DNA from: CAYSYN01 sp964447735
Lineage (GTDB): Bacteria; Patescibacteriota; Minisyncoccia; Minisyncoccales; GBS-2
Reading direction: 5' to 3'
Length of the DNA: 38,030 bases
NCBI GenBank assembly: GCA_964447735.1
Contig: CAYUTJ010000003.1
Span: 1 to 38,030, forward strand
The notes under the pieces are model-generated. The model worked only from the letters and a program-made list of their open reading frames with translations. It was not told the DNA's origin and ran no database searches. Positions 1 through 8,869 of this stretch are shown here, piece after piece (the first letter of the stretch is position 1; every line of letters begins with the position of its first letter). A program made the translations under genes and the position numbers.

Positions 1-1830
1 CCAATGCTTTCTTTGAACGATGCTTTTACAGAAGAAGATTTGAAAGATTGGCTTGAAAGAAATACAAAACTTTTGACAAAAGAAGAAATTGAGAAAATAG
101 ATTTTTATTGTGAGCCAAAATTAGATGGTTTAGCAATTGAATTAATTTACAGAGATGAAATTTTTTCAGTTGGGGCAACAAGAGGGGATGGATTGATTGG
201 AGAAAATGTAACTCAAAATTTAAAGACAATTGAATCTGTACCTTTGAGATTGAGAGATTTAAAAGAGGTCGTGAAAGATTTAAAGAAAATGGGAGAAGAA
301 AAGTTGGCTGAAAGAATAAAAAAGAAAGGATTAAAAGGAGAAATTGTAGTTAGGGGAGAAGCAATAATTACAAAGAAAAATTTTGAGTTGGTTAATGAAG
401 AACAAAAAAAACTTGGCCTTCCTACTTTTTCAAACCCGAGAAATTTAGCTGCAGGTTCTATTAGACAGTTAGATCCAAAAGTGACTGCAAAAAGAAGATT
501 AGATGTTGGAATTTACGATTTAATAACTGATTTGGGGCAAGAAACTCATGAACAAGAACACAAAATCATTCAGGCTTTAGGTTTTAAAAACAATAATAAA
601 TATTGCAGATATTGCAAAACATTGGATGAAGTTATTGAGTACAGAAAATATTGGTTAAAGCATAGAGAATCTTTGCCTTATGAAATAGATGGGGTGGTAG
701 TTCAGATAAATAACAATAAAATTTTTAAAAAGTTAGGAACTGTTGGAAAGGCACCTAGAGGAGCTATTGCTTTCAAATTCCCTTTAAAGCAAGCAACTAC
801 AATTTTAAAAGATGTTACCTTTCAAGTTGGAAGAACAGGAGCTGTAACTCCGGTTGCTATTTTAGAGCCTGTTAAAGTTGGAGGAGTGACAATTACTAGG
901 GCTACTCTACATAACGAAGATCAAATCAAAAAATTAGGGGTTAAAATTGGAGATACTGTTGTCGTTGGAAGAGCAGGGGATGTTATTCCAGAGGTAGTTC
1001 AGGCTTTACCTGAATTAAGAACTGGAAAGGAAAAAGAAATCGTCTTTCCTAAAAATTGTCCTGTTTGTGGTCAAAAATTGGAAAAACCATCAGGGGAAGC
1101 TATTTGGAGATGTAAAAATCCAAAATGTCCAGCAAAAGAAAGAAGGCATTTTTACCATTTTGTGAAGGCATTTGATATCGTTGGTTTAGGCCCTAAGATA
1201 ATCGATCGTCTCTTAGATGAAGAATTAATCCAGGATTCTGCAGATTTGTTTACTTTAAAAGAAGGAGATTTAATTACTTTGGAGAGATTTGCTGAAAAAT
1301 CAGCTCAAAATCTAGTAGAAGCTATTCAGGCAAGGAGAAAAATTGAACTTTGGAGATTCATTTATGCTTTGGGAATAAGAAACGTAGGAGAAAAGACAGC
1401 TCAAGACTTGGCAAAATTTTTTGGGAATTTGGAAAAATTAATGAAAGCTTCTTTGGGACAATTGGAAGCTATTCCTGATGTAGGACCTATTGTGGCTGAA
1501 TCAATTTACAGATTTTTTCGAGATTCAAAGAATTTAAAATTTATAGAAAAATTAAAAAAGGTTGGGGTTGAGGTTGTTGAAGAAAAGAAAAGAAAAAAAG
1601 CACCTCTCAAAGGATTAGTTTTTGTTTTCACGGGAACTTTAGAATCAATGACTAGAGACGAAGCCAAAAGAAAAGTAATAGAACTTGGAGGGGAAGTAGC
1701 AAGTTCTGTTTCGAAAAGAGTGAATATTGTTGTTGTCGGGAAAGAACCGGGTTCAAAATTAGAAAAAGCAAAAAAGCTTAAAATTAAAATAATTAAAGAA
1801 AAAGAGTTTTTAGATCTTTTAAAACAATGA
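1..1830 (+). CDS. ligA: NAD-dependent DNA ligase LigA (5' end outside window)
   Basis: LigA seals nicks in double-stranded DNA with NAD+ as AMP donor, in replication and repair. The frame is open from base 1. The codon at 4 is the Met of the internal PMLSL motif that normally follows domain Ia, so it is not the true start and roughly 70-80 N-terminal residues lie outside the window. Visible in order, counting from that Met: the adenylation motif KLDG (Lys39), the GATRGDG motif, an OB fold, a four-cysteine zinc finger (CPVC, then CKNPKC, at about residues 352-375), helix-hairpin-helix repeats (IPDVGP), and a C-terminal BRCT domain from about residue 535 (FTGTLESMTRDEA). The visible 609 codons plus the missing part give the usual size of about 680 residues. 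The stop overlaps the next start as ATGA, so the two are probably translationally coupled. Identification is firm. Confidence 0.97.
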   Translation, partial: PMLSLNDAFTEEDLKDWLERNTKLLTKEEIEKIDFYCEPKLDGLAIELIYRDEIFSVGATRGDGLIGENVTQNLKTIESVPLRLRDLKEVVKDLKKMGEEKLAERIKKKGLKGEIVVRGEAIITKKNFELVNEEQKKLGLPTFSNPRNLAAGSIRQLDPKVTAKRRLDVGIYDLITDLGQETHEQEHKIIQALGFKNNNKYCRYCKTLDEVIEYRKYWLKHRESLPYEIDGVVVQINNNKIFKKLGTVGKAPRGAIAFKFPLKQATTILKDVTFQVGRTGAVTPVAILEPVKVGGVTITRATLHNEDQIKKLGVKIGDTVVVGRAGDVIPEVVQALPELRTGKEKEIVFPKNCPVCGQKLEKPSGEAIWRCKNPKCPAKERRHFYHFVKAFDIVGLGPKIIDRLLDEELIQDSADLFTLKEGDLITLERFAEKSAQNLVEAIQARRKIELWRFIYALGIRNVGEKTAQDLAKFFGNLEKLMKASLGQLEAIPDVGPIVAESIYRFFRDSKNLKFIEKLKKVGVEVVEEKKRKKAPLKGLVFVFTGTLESMTRDEAKRKVIELGGEVASSVSKRVNIVVVGKEPGSKLEKAKKLKIKIIKEKEFLDLLKQ

Positions 1831-2918
1831 AAAAAATTTTTTTACATTTTAAGAAAATTGATATTTTTCTTTTTTTAGTTCCAATTCTTTTGACTCTTTT
1901 TGGAATTTTAGAAATTTGGTCAACTTCCAAAGGAGATTTTTTAAATTTAAAAAAACAGATATTTTTTTTGATAATTGGAGTTTTTTTAATGGTTTTTATT
2001 TCCTTTTTTGATTGGAGAATTTTAAGAGAAAATCCTTTTTTGATTTTGGCTATTTATTTTATTTCATTTTTTTTATTGCTTTTTCTCTTGTTATTCGGTC
2101 CTAAAATTAGAGGAATTAAGGCTTGGTTTAAATTGGGTCCTTTTTCTTTCGAACCCATAGAATTGGCAAAGATTTCCCTTTTAATTTTATTTTCGAGATA
2201 TTTTTCAAGGTATCATGTTGAAATGTACAGTTTAAAACATATTTTAATTTCAGCTCTTTATCTTTTTCCCCAAGCTATTTTGGTTTTTTTACAACCTGAT
2301 TTCGGTTCTTTTTTGATTTTGCTTTCGCTTTGGATCTCAATTTTATTTTTTTCGGGAATTAAACTTCGTCATTTTTTTCTCTTGATTTTAATCTTTAGTT
2401 TAATTTTTATTTTCTCTTTTGAGAAAATTTTAAAACCTTATCAAAAAGAAAGAATTTTAACTTTTTTTCGAATAAAAATACCAGATCCTTTAAAAACCGG
2501 TTGGTCTCAAAAGCAAGCTACTATTGCAATAGGTTCGGGAGGACTTTTAGGAAAAGGAATAAAAAAAGGCTCCCAAACTCAATTGGGATTTTTACCAGAA
2601 CCTCAAACTGACTTTATTTTCTCTGCAATTTGTGAAGAAACCGGGTTTTTGGGAATTCTAATTTTATTTTCTCTTTATTCAATTCTATTCTGGCGAATTT
2701 TGAAAATTGGCTTTTTGGCAGGTTCAAATTTTGAAAAACTTTTTTCAGGTGGTTTTTTAGCACTTTTGTTTTCTCAAATGTTCTTTCATATTTGTTCTAA
2801 TTTGGCAATTTTACCTGTCATTGGAATTTCGCTTCCTTTTGTAAGTTATGGTGGTTCCAATTTAATTTCAAATTTTATTTTGCTGGGAGTTTTACAATCT
2901 ATAAAAACGCATGCCTGA
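1827..2918 (+). CDS. rodA: RodA/FtsW-type peptidoglycan glycosyltransferase
   Basis: This is a SEDS-family polytopic membrane enzyme that polymerises lipid II into glycan strands, usually paired with a class B penicillin-binding protein. Of 363 residues most are hydrophobic, with about ten membrane segments. Family signatures seen are KAWFKLG followed by FEPIELAK (the QPSE..K region) near residue 99, LQPDFGS, the KPYQKERIL loop, SGGLLGKG, LPEPQTDFIF (its Asp corresponds to the catalytic Asp of RodA) and the terminal LPFVSYGGSN. The sequence ILPVIGISLPF before the last motif is closer to RodA than to FtsW, so rodA is preferred, but ftsW cannot be excluded. It starts inside the ligA stop (ATGA) and overlaps the next gene by 8 bp. 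No cognate class B PBP is in the window. Confidence 0.9.
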   Translation: MKKIFLHFKKIDIFLFLVPILLTLFGILEIWSTSKGDFLNLKKQIFFLIIGVFLMVFISFFDWRILRENPFLILAIYFISFFLLLFLLLFGPKIRGIKAWFKLGPFSFEPIELAKISLLILFSRYFSRYHVEMYSLKHILISALYLFPQAILVFLQPDFGSFLILLSLWISILFFSGIKLRHFFLLILIFSLIFIFSFEKILKPYQKERILTFFRIKIPDPLKTGWSQKQATIAIGSGGLLGKGIKKGSQTQLGFLPEPQTDFIFSAICEETGFLGILILFSLYSILFWRILKIGFLAGSNFEKLFSGGFLALLFSQMFFHICSNLAILPVIGISLPFVSYGGSNLISNFILLGVLQSIKTHA

Positions 2919-3971
2919 GAAATTTTTAATTTTAGATTCAAATTCAATTTTGTATAGAGCTTATTTTGCTCTTCCAAAATTAACAACCAAAAAAGGAGAA
3001 GTAGTCAATGGGGTTTATGGTTTTTTATTAGTTTTGTTTAAGTTGATAAAAGAAATCAAGCCTCAATATGTTGCGGCCTGTTTTGATTTTCCAGCACCAA
3101 CTTTCAGGCACAAAGAATTTAAAGAATATAAAGCTCAAAGACCGAAGATGCCAGATGATTTGTTTTCTCAAATTCCAAAGTTGAAAAAAGTGTTAAACGC
3201 TTTTTCAATTTCAATTTTTGAAAAGGAAGGATTTGAGGCAGATGATCTTATTGGAACCTTAATAGATCTTTCTCCAAAAGATATTGAGAAAATTATTGTT
3301 ACCGGGGATTTCGATACTTTTCAATTAATCAAAAACAATGTCAAAGTTTACCTTTTGCAAAGGGGAGTGAAAAAAGCTCAGATTTTTAATGAAGAAAAAG
3401 CAAAAGAAAAATTTGGAGGNNNNNNNNNNNNNNNNNNNNNNNNNNNNNNNNNNNNNNNNNNNNNNNNNNNNNNNNNNNNNNNNNNNNNNNNNNNNNNNNN
3501 NNNNNNNNNNNNNNNNNNNGAGTGAAAAAAGCTCAGATTTTTAATGAAGAAAAAGCAAAAGAAAAATTTGGAGGATTAAAACCTGATCAAATTCCAGATT
3601 TCAAGGCTTTAGTTGGAGATCCCTCAGACAATATCTTAGGCATTGAAGGAGTAGGTCCAAAGACAGCAAGAATGCTTCTTTTAAAATATAAAAATATAGA
3701 AGGAATTTTAAGAAATATTAAGCAGGATTCAGAAATTAAAGAAAACCTGAAAGAAAAAATTTTAAAAAACAGAGAAAAACTTTTCCTAAACTTAAAATTA
3801 GCGAAAATAGAAAGAAAAGTTGAGCTTAAATTTGAATTTGAAAAATTGAGATTTGGTAATTATAATGAAGAGAAAGTAAAGGAAATTTTAGAAGAATTTG
3901 AATTTAAGAGTCTGGCTAAAAGGTTAAAAGAATTGCATTCTAACTCAAAAAGTTTAAAATTATTTGAATGA
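2911..3971 (+). CDS. Stand-alone 5'-3' exonuclease (PolA N-terminal domain type), split by an artificial gap
   Basis: This is a flap endonuclease/5'-3' exonuclease of the kind found at the N terminus of DNA polymerase I, used to remove RNA primers and flaps. It starts with LDSNSILYRAYFA, where the first acidic metal ligand lies. Next come FDFPAPTFRHKEFKEYK, EGFEADDLIG, TGDFDTFQLI and the helix-hairpin-helix GDPSDNILGIEGVGPKTA. A run of 100 N interrupts it at 3420-3519, but the 55 bases before the run are repeated exactly after it. Collapsing the repeat gives one uninterrupted frame of 301 residues, so the gene is intact and the gap is a scaffolding artefact. No polymerase or 3'-5' proofreading domain follows. 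The next gene starts in the stop codon (ATGA). Stand-alone exonucleases of this size are known in small-genome bacteria. Confidence 0.9.
3365..3574. repeat. 55-bp exact duplication on both sides of gap 1 (assembly overlap)
   Basis: Bases 3365-3419 and 3520-3574 are identical, separated by exactly 100 N. Both copies sit in the same place of the exonuclease reading frame. This is the pattern left when two contigs that overlap by a k-mer length are joined with a fixed N filler. It is not a biological repeat. Confidence 0.93.
3420..3519. other. Assembly gap 1 (100 N), no missing sequence inferred
   Basis: A fixed run of 100 N. The 55-bp identity of its flanks indicates that the two contigs overlap and that nothing is missing. 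Confidence 0.95.
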
Positions 3972-6184
3972 GGTTAGAAAAGATATCAAAAATTTTAATT
4001 TTTATTTTAGTATTTCTTTTCCCTCTGATTTTCTTTCCTTTTTCTCAAAACGTTCTTGATTTTCCCAAACTTTTATTTTTATTTCTTTTTGTTTCGCTTT
4101 CTTTAATTTTATTTTTAGTTCAAGTTTTGATTGAGGGAAGAATTAAGATTGTTTTGCATTCTTTTCATTTAATTTTAATTTCCTTTATTTTTTTTCTTTT
4201 TCTTTCTACGATTTTCTCAAAATCTAAAATTGAAAGTTTTTTTGGAATTCCCTCTCAGATTTCAGAATCTTTCCTTTCTTTCCTCTTTCTTTCTCTTTTT
4301 TATTTTCTCATTATTTTTCTTTTCAAAAGAGAAGACCTTTATTTTTTGCACTTTTTCTTTTCAATTTCAATTTTTTTACTGTTAGTTTTCGCTTTTTGTC
4401 AAATTTTTGGAAAATTTCTTTTACCTTTTGATTTTGCGAGGAATTCTGCTTTCAATTTGGCTGGCAACCAATTTTCTTTCTCAATTTTATTGAGTTCTCT
4501 CTTGCCCTTCTTTACGCTTTCTTTTTCAATTTCAAAAAAACTCATTAAATATTTCTATTTAATTTTGATTTTATTATCCTTGATCTTTCTTTCTCTTTTA
4601 GATTTTCAAATAGCCTGGTTAATTTTAATAGCAGGTTCTATCTTCTTAATTTCAATTTTTATTTCGAAAAGAGAAGATTTTTCATCTAAAAATTTAATTT
4701 TTCCGATGTTCTATTTAGCGCTTGCTATAGTTTTCATTTCTTTTAACTTTAGAATTTTCCCTCTTAAGATTCCTCCTGAGGTTACTTTAACCCAAAAAGC
4801 AAGTTTTCAGATAGCCCTGAAAAGCTTTCTTGAAAATCCAATTTTAGGGACAGGACCTGCTACCTTTCATTTCAATTTTTCAAAACACAAATTAAAATCT
4901 TTACTTTTAGATCCTGTTTTTTGGAATGTGAGATTTTCAAATTCAGCTTCAACCTTTCTTGACATTTTCTCCAATCTCGGAATTTTTGGACTTTTATCTT
5001 TTCTATTTTTTCTTCTTTTTCCATTATTTTTAGGATTCTTTAAGACCTCTCCTTCTTATTTTTTACCGACTCTCGCTTGTTTCATTTTTGCTCAATTCCT
5101 ATATCCTTTGAATTTGACTTTACAGTTTTCTTTCTTTTTCTTTTTAGCATCTTTCATTAGACAAATTTCTGAAAAAGAAAAAGAATTCTCATTTGTTAAA
5201 GGAAAATATTCTCCCTTATTTAGCTCATTCTTTTTGGTTTTAGTTTTTGTTCTTTTAATTTTAAATTTAATTTTTTCTTTCCAAATATTTGTTGGAGAAA
5301 TTTATTATTTTAAAGCTTTGAGAAATTGGAGATTGGGAAAGATAGATGAGACCATAAAATATTTAGAAAAAGCAAAAAATGTTAATCCAAGATTTGATTA
5401 TTATTTTAGAGATTTATCCCAGGCTTATCTAGCAAAAGTGAACCAAAAAATTCAAAAAGGAGATAGGAACATTCAGAATGAAGTTTTTTTAGCAATTGAG
5501 GCTGCGAAAACTGCAACAGAGAAAATAAATAAAAATAATGTTGCTAATTGGTCAGTAAGAGCTTTTACTTATCAAAGTTTATTTGGGGTTGCTACCGGAG
5601 CTGAAGACTGGGCAATAAAATGCTGGAATGAAGCAATAAATTTGGAACCTAACAATCCTTATTATTTTACCCAAAAAGGCATTGCTCTTTTAAGAAAAGG
5701 AAATTTCGATGAAGCAAAGGCAAATTTTGAAAGAGCAATTGATTTAAAATCAGACTATGCTCCAGCTCATTTTCAACTTGCGATTTTATACCAGCAAAAA
5801 GGAGAAATAGACAAAGCAATTTCAAAGTTAGAAGAAACAAAGAATTTTGCTCCTCTTGATGTAGGTTTAGCATTTCAATTGGGTTTAGCTTATTATCAAA
5901 AAGGAAACTATCAAAAAGCAAAAGAAGAGTTAGAAAGAGCTATTTTATTGAATCCCAATTATGCAAACGCTCTTTACTTTTTAGGTTTAACTTATGATCA
6001 ATTAGGAGAGAGAGAAAAGGCTTTAGAAAAATTTAAAAAAGTAGCTCAATTAAATCCAGACGTTGAATTAGTTAAAAAAATAATTAAAAATTTAGAAGAA
6101 GGAAAAAGAGCGTTAGAAGGTATCTCCCAACCTTCTCCTCCTCAAACCCCTGTTGAGGAACCCCCACCTGAAATTAAAAAATAA
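3968..6184 (+). CDS. O-antigen ligase (Wzy/WaaL)-like membrane protein with C-terminal TPR repeats, copy 1
   Basis: 738 residues. Roughly residues 1-440 are a polytopic membrane domain of about 11-12 segments resembling the Wzy_C/O-antigen ligase family, with the GTGPATF motif near residue 294 followed by a large loop (FSKH, FWNVRFSNSASTFLDI). From about residue 444 to 710 there are TPR-type helical repeats (for example GKIDETIKYLEKAKNVNP, GNFDEAKANFERAIDLKS), presumably outside the membrane. The tail is Pro-rich (PPQTPVEEPPPEIKK). Family members join or polymerise glycans on a lipid carrier; the substrate here is unknown. It is the last gene of the ligA-rodA-exonuclease row (ATGA overlap). 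A clear paralogue with the same domain order and the same kind of tail lies at 27826-30132, so both probably act in cell-surface glycan or glycoprotein assembly. Confidence 0.8.
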   Translation: MRLEKISKILIFILVFLFPLIFFPFSQNVLDFPKLLFLFLFVSLSLILFLVQVLIEGRIKIVLHSFHLILISFIFFLFLSTIFSKSKIESFFGIPSQISESFLSFLFLSLFYFLIIFLFKREDLYFLHFFFSISIFLLLVFAFCQIFGKFLLPFDFARNSAFNLAGNQFSFSILLSSLLPFFTLSFSISKKLIKYFYLILILLSLIFLSLLDFQIAWLILIAGSIFLISIFISKREDFSSKNLIFPMFYLALAIVFISFNFRIFPLKIPPEVTLTQKASFQIALKSFLENPILGTGPATFHFNFSKHKLKSLLLDPVFWNVRFSNSASTFLDIFSNLGIFGLLSFLFFLLFPLFLGFFKTSPSYFLPTLACFIFAQFLYPLNLTLQFSFFFFLASFIRQISEKEKEFSFVKGKYSPLFSSFFLVLVFVLLILNLIFSFQIFVGEIYYFKALRNWRLGKIDETIKYLEKAKNVNPRFDYYFRDLSQAYLAKVNQKIQKGDRNIQNEVFLAIEAAKTATEKINKNNVANWSVRAFTYQSLFGVATGAEDWAIKCWNEAINLEPNNPYYFTQKGIALLRKGNFDEAKANFERAIDLKSDYAPAHFQLAILYQQKGEIDKAISKLEETKNFAPLDVGLAFQLGLAYYQKGNYQKAKEELERAILLNPNYANALYFLGLTYDQLGEREKALEKFKKVAQLNPDVELVKKIIKNLEEGKRALEGISQPSPPQTPVEEPPPEIKK

Positions 6185-6206
6185 TTTATTTAAAAGTCAT
6201 TTTTAG

Positions 6207-6212
6207 TAAAAT
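6207..6212 (+). promoter_or_regulatory. Probable -10 box (TAAAAT) for the Hint-domain gene
   Basis: TAAAAT ends 6 nt before the ATG at 6219, with no Shine-Dalgarno-like sequence between. No convincing -35 is seen (TTTATT at 16 bp is weak). The same spacing occurs before recA, ychF, yvlD and the atp operon, which supports a leaderless start. Confidence 0.45.
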
Positions 6213-6218
6213 AAAATA

Positions 6219-7518
6219 ATGTCAAAATTTTTCAAGATATTTTTCTTTCTATTTTTACTCTTCAATTTCTCAAAAACTTTTGCATTCTCTACTTTGACTC
6301 AAATTTACGATTTTTCCAATACCGCGACTAACAAAGCCTACTATACTCTTTCTGGAAACGATCCTCCCTTATCTCCTAATTCTCCTTCATATTCTGAATA
6401 TACTTCTACTTATTATAGTCGTCTAAAAGCAGATGATGGAAACAGAAATTCTTGGAATGCTTCTAACAATTCCTACGTTAATCTCCTATATAGATTCAAA
6501 ATTATTCAACCAATATGGGCTATTCAAAAAATTAACATTACTTGGGTTGGGTACGACACTCTAAGTGATGGCGGAAATTTTAAAATCAATGTTTGGAATA
6601 AAAATGATAATCATTGGGAGATAGGGACTTCTACTGGATCCAAAAAATTCTCAGATCAAACTTACAGCATTACCTTTACAGCAACTACCACTCCAGCAAT
6701 TTCAGAGATAATAGATAACAATGGATATCTATATATTGGAGTTTCTGGAGGTTATACCTCAGGTGGCGGCGGAGGTGGTGGTGGAGGCGGAGGTGGAGGT
6801 GGTTGTTTTCTAGCTGAGACAAAAATAACGATGGCCGACGGAAGTTATAAAGAGGCCAAAGATATTAAAGTGGGAGATAAAGTCAAATATTATGACTTTT
6901 TAAAGAAGAAAATTTCAGAAACAAAAATCATAAAAATTCATTATCATCCTCCAGAAGAGATGGGAGATTTCTATTTGGTTATTAATGGAAAATTAAAAGT
7001 AACCCCCAATCATCCTCTTGATAGACCAGATGGAAGTCCAATTTTAGCAGGAAGGTTAAAAATTGGTGATTTGCTTTTTGGAGAAGAGGGAACAACAGTT
7101 GTTCAGTCAATAGAGAAGGTATATAAAAAAGTTCCTACTTTTAGCTTTGAAACAAAAGGGGGTCATTATTTTATCGAGGGAATTTCAGATTATATATTTA
7201 AATTTTCCCCTTTTGTTTATTCTTTCGATGGTAAAAAATATAAATTTGAAGGTGATTTCTTAGCTGGGTTTTATAGCAAAGAAAAAGAAGGAACAAGTTA
7301 TAATGTTTTGAGGTATATAAAGGAGCCAAAGATAAAAATTAAAAATGAACTTCAAGAAATTGATTATATAGATTACCTAAGACTAAAAGTTATCGATTCA
7401 TACGGTGATCAAAAGAAAATTTATATTTTAGATCCAATTTCAATAAATAATGTTTCTTTGAGTTTAATAAAAGAAAAAGATGAGAAATACTTAATTCTAA
7501 AAGGAGATGATGAATACT
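6219..7518 (+). CDS. Secreted protein with Gly-linker and Hint (hedgehog/intein) autoprocessing domain, 3' end in gap
   Basis: 433 codons are visible before the gap. In order: a signal peptide (Lys, then a hydrophobic stretch ending near KTFAFS, about residues 1-24), a beta-rich extracellular region rich in Ser/Thr/Asn (to about 185), a run of 14 glycines, and a Hint domain starting with Cys in CFLAETKITMADGSYKEAKDI, with VGDKV, the TPNHPL block and FSFETKGGHYFIEG near the end. The terminal His-Asn pair needed for protein splicing is not seen, so N-terminal thioester-type self-cleavage is more likely than splicing. A further module begins FVYSFDGKKYKFEGDF and contains a NELQEIDYIDYLRLKV motif; I recall similar YSWDG-type modules in other bacterial surface proteins. 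Function unknown; secretion and self-processing are inferred. Confidence in the Hint call is high. Confidence 0.82.
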
Positions 7519-7618
7519 NNNNNNNNNNNNNNNNNNNNNNNNNNNNNNNNNNNNNNNNNNNNNNNNNNNNNNNNNNNNNNNNNNNNNNNNNNNNNNNNNN
7601 NNNNNNNNNNNNNNNNNN
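7519..7618. other. Assembly gap 2 (100 N), true length unknown
   Basis: The flanking ends share no overlap. The frame to the left (from 6219) and the open frame to the right differ if the gap is taken as 100 bases, so one gene spanning it can be neither shown nor excluded. Confidence 0.9.
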
Positions 7619-8794
7619 TTAGGCATTGCTACTACTTCGGTTTTGGGTTGGGCAAGAGCTTTATCTGCTTGTCCTTCAGAAACAGGGAACGATCCTTCAG
7701 ATCCTTTTGATGATCCTTGTACTTCTACTGATGAAAATGTAGGGGGATGGTCAGGTTGGATAAGGTTCGATCATGGTCAAAGTGGTTACGAAGTTTATAT
7801 TGATAATAATCCTGATGGAGATGATTTCGCTGAATTCCATAATTTCGCTTGGGGATCAGGAGAAAATGCAAATTCAGGAGTTGTAGGTTGGATCTCTTTT
7901 AATTGTCAAGAAGGGGGGTCAAATATTTGTTCTACTTCTTCTTATAAAGTGGTTCTGGATTTGACAAGCATTAACCAGAAACCCGTAGCTACAAATACTA
8001 GTGAATACATTGATTGTTGTGCTTGGGGATCAAGTCCTCAAGTGGCGCCAGGCGTGATTATTAGACTAAGTTGGGAATATTATGATCCTGATAACGATGA
8101 TCAAGAAGCCTTTCAGCTTTGGATTTCTGATGGCACAAATTCTGCTGTTTCAGAAATCGTAACGAGTTCAGCTACTACTACTCTGTTAGATTTAGATAAG
8201 TTTGGCACTTGGAAAAACACTCAATGCTTTCATTCGTCTACATTCGGATACGGTCTTTGTACCAGTACTACTTATTATTGGAAAGTAAAAGTAAAAGATG
8301 AAAGAGGAATGTGGTCAAATTGGTCAGCCACAGATACTTTTACAATGCCTTCTCATTCTTATCCTTATGTAAACTTTAATTGGATTCCTCAAAAACCATC
8401 AATGGGTGAGTTAGTTCAATTTTGTTCAATTTCTACGGGAACTTGTTCAACAGTGATTGATTCTGCAAATGAATCTAAGTGTTATAATTCTTCCTGTGTC
8501 TCTTTTTCCTGGACTTTTCAAAACGCAACCCCTTCTTTTTCAAATTTTGAGAACCCAACTACCACTTTCACTTCAATAGCTTCAAGCACAATTACTTTAA
8601 AAATAACTGATTCTTCCAATGCTTCTTGTACAAAGAGCGTTGAGCTTCGCCCAACCCTTCCTCTGCCAAAATGGAAGGAGGTTTCACCTACCTCTTTTTT
8701 TGAAGGAGAAACTCTAGCTTTCTTGACAAATCCCTTAAAATTTATTAAAATCCACTTGACAAGTTTTTTTGGAAAATTAAAATTAAAATTATAA
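7619..8794 (+). CDS. GWISF-type secreted surface protein with Fn3/PKD-like domains (5' end in gap)
   Basis: The frame is open from the first base after the gap; the TTG at 7643 is just an internal Leu codon (LGIATTSVLGWARAL), so the protein is 5' truncated. It contains GWSGWIRFDH and a second module ending VVGWISFNCQEGG, the pattern of GWISF repeat proteins common in Patescibacteria. These are followed by a fibronectin-III-like domain (SWEYYDPDNDDQEAFQLWIS ... TTYYWKVKVKDERGMWS) and a PKD-like domain (FSWTFQNATPSFSNFENPTTTF). Many cysteines suggest disulphides outside the cell. It may be the C-terminal half of the Hint protein upstream or a separate gene. The last 25 or so codons overlap two strong promoter sequences for rpoB, and the C-terminal peptide looks less like a folded domain, so the true end may have decayed. 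Confidence 0.7.
   Translation, partial: LGIATTSVLGWARALSACPSETGNDPSDPFDDPCTSTDENVGGWSGWIRFDHGQSGYEVYIDNNPDGDDFAEFHNFAWGSGENANSGVVGWISFNCQEGGSNICSTSSYKVVLDLTSINQKPVATNTSEYIDCCAWGSSPQVAPGVIIRLSWEYYDPDNDDQEAFQLWISDGTNSAVSEIVTSSATTTLLDLDKFGTWKNTQCFHSSTFGYGLCTSTTYYWKVKVKDERGMWSNWSATDTFTMPSHSYPYVNFNWIPQKPSMGELVQFCSISTGTCSTVIDSANESKCYNSSCVSFSWTFQNATPSFSNFENPTTTFTSIASSTITLKITDSSNASCTKSVELRPTLPLPKWKEVSPTSFFEGETLAFLTNPLKFIKIHLTSFFGKLKLKL
8723..8751 (+). promoter_or_regulatory. rpoB promoter P1 (TTGACA - 17 bp - TAAAAT)
   Basis: TTGACA at 8723-8728 and TAAAAT at 8746-8751 with a 17-bp spacer: a consensus -35 and a near-consensus -10. It lies inside the 3' end of the upstream reading frame and 118 bp before the rpoB start. 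Confidence 0.75.
8756..8783 (+). promoter_or_regulatory. rpoB promoter P2 (TTGACA - 16 bp - TAAAAT)
   Basis: A second TTGACA at 8756-8761 and TAAAAT at 8778-8783 follow directly after P1, giving tandem promoters for the RNA polymerase operon. The predicted start near 8790 is at the end of the upstream gene. Confidence 0.65.
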
Positions 8795-8840
8795 CTTGAT
8801 TTTAAAATTTTTAAAATTTTAAAAATCTAAAGGAAACAAA

Positions 8841-8860
8841 AGCCCATATTTGGGTTTTTT
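8841..8860 (+). terminator. Short hairpin plus T-run in front of rpoB (terminator or attenuator)
   Basis: AGCCCA (8841-8846), a four-base loop and TGGGTT (8851-8856), then T4, form a short stem followed by a T-tract, ending 9 bp before the rpoB ATG. It could end transcripts of the secreted-protein gene, but it lies downstream of both rpoB promoters, so it would also be in the rpoB leader and could act as an attenuator. The rest of 8795-8869 is AT-rich with TTTTAAAA palindromes and one AAAGGAAA about 37 nt before the ATG. Confidence 0.5.
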
Positions 8861-8869
8861 GGCATTTTT

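Noticed and set aside
2911..3971. Truncated polA pseudogene
   Set aside because: All exonuclease motifs are intact once the artificial gap is removed, and the gene is tightly coupled on both sides, so a stand-alone enzyme is more likely.
6825..7230. Splicing intein in the secreted protein
   Set aside because: No C-terminal His-Asn plus nucleophile is seen, and the surroundings are not a host protein active site; a Hint domain with cleavage only is more likely.
7390..7710. Short frames spanning gap 2 on both strands
   Set aside because: They consist mostly of N-coded residues and are shadows of the flanking secreted-protein frames.
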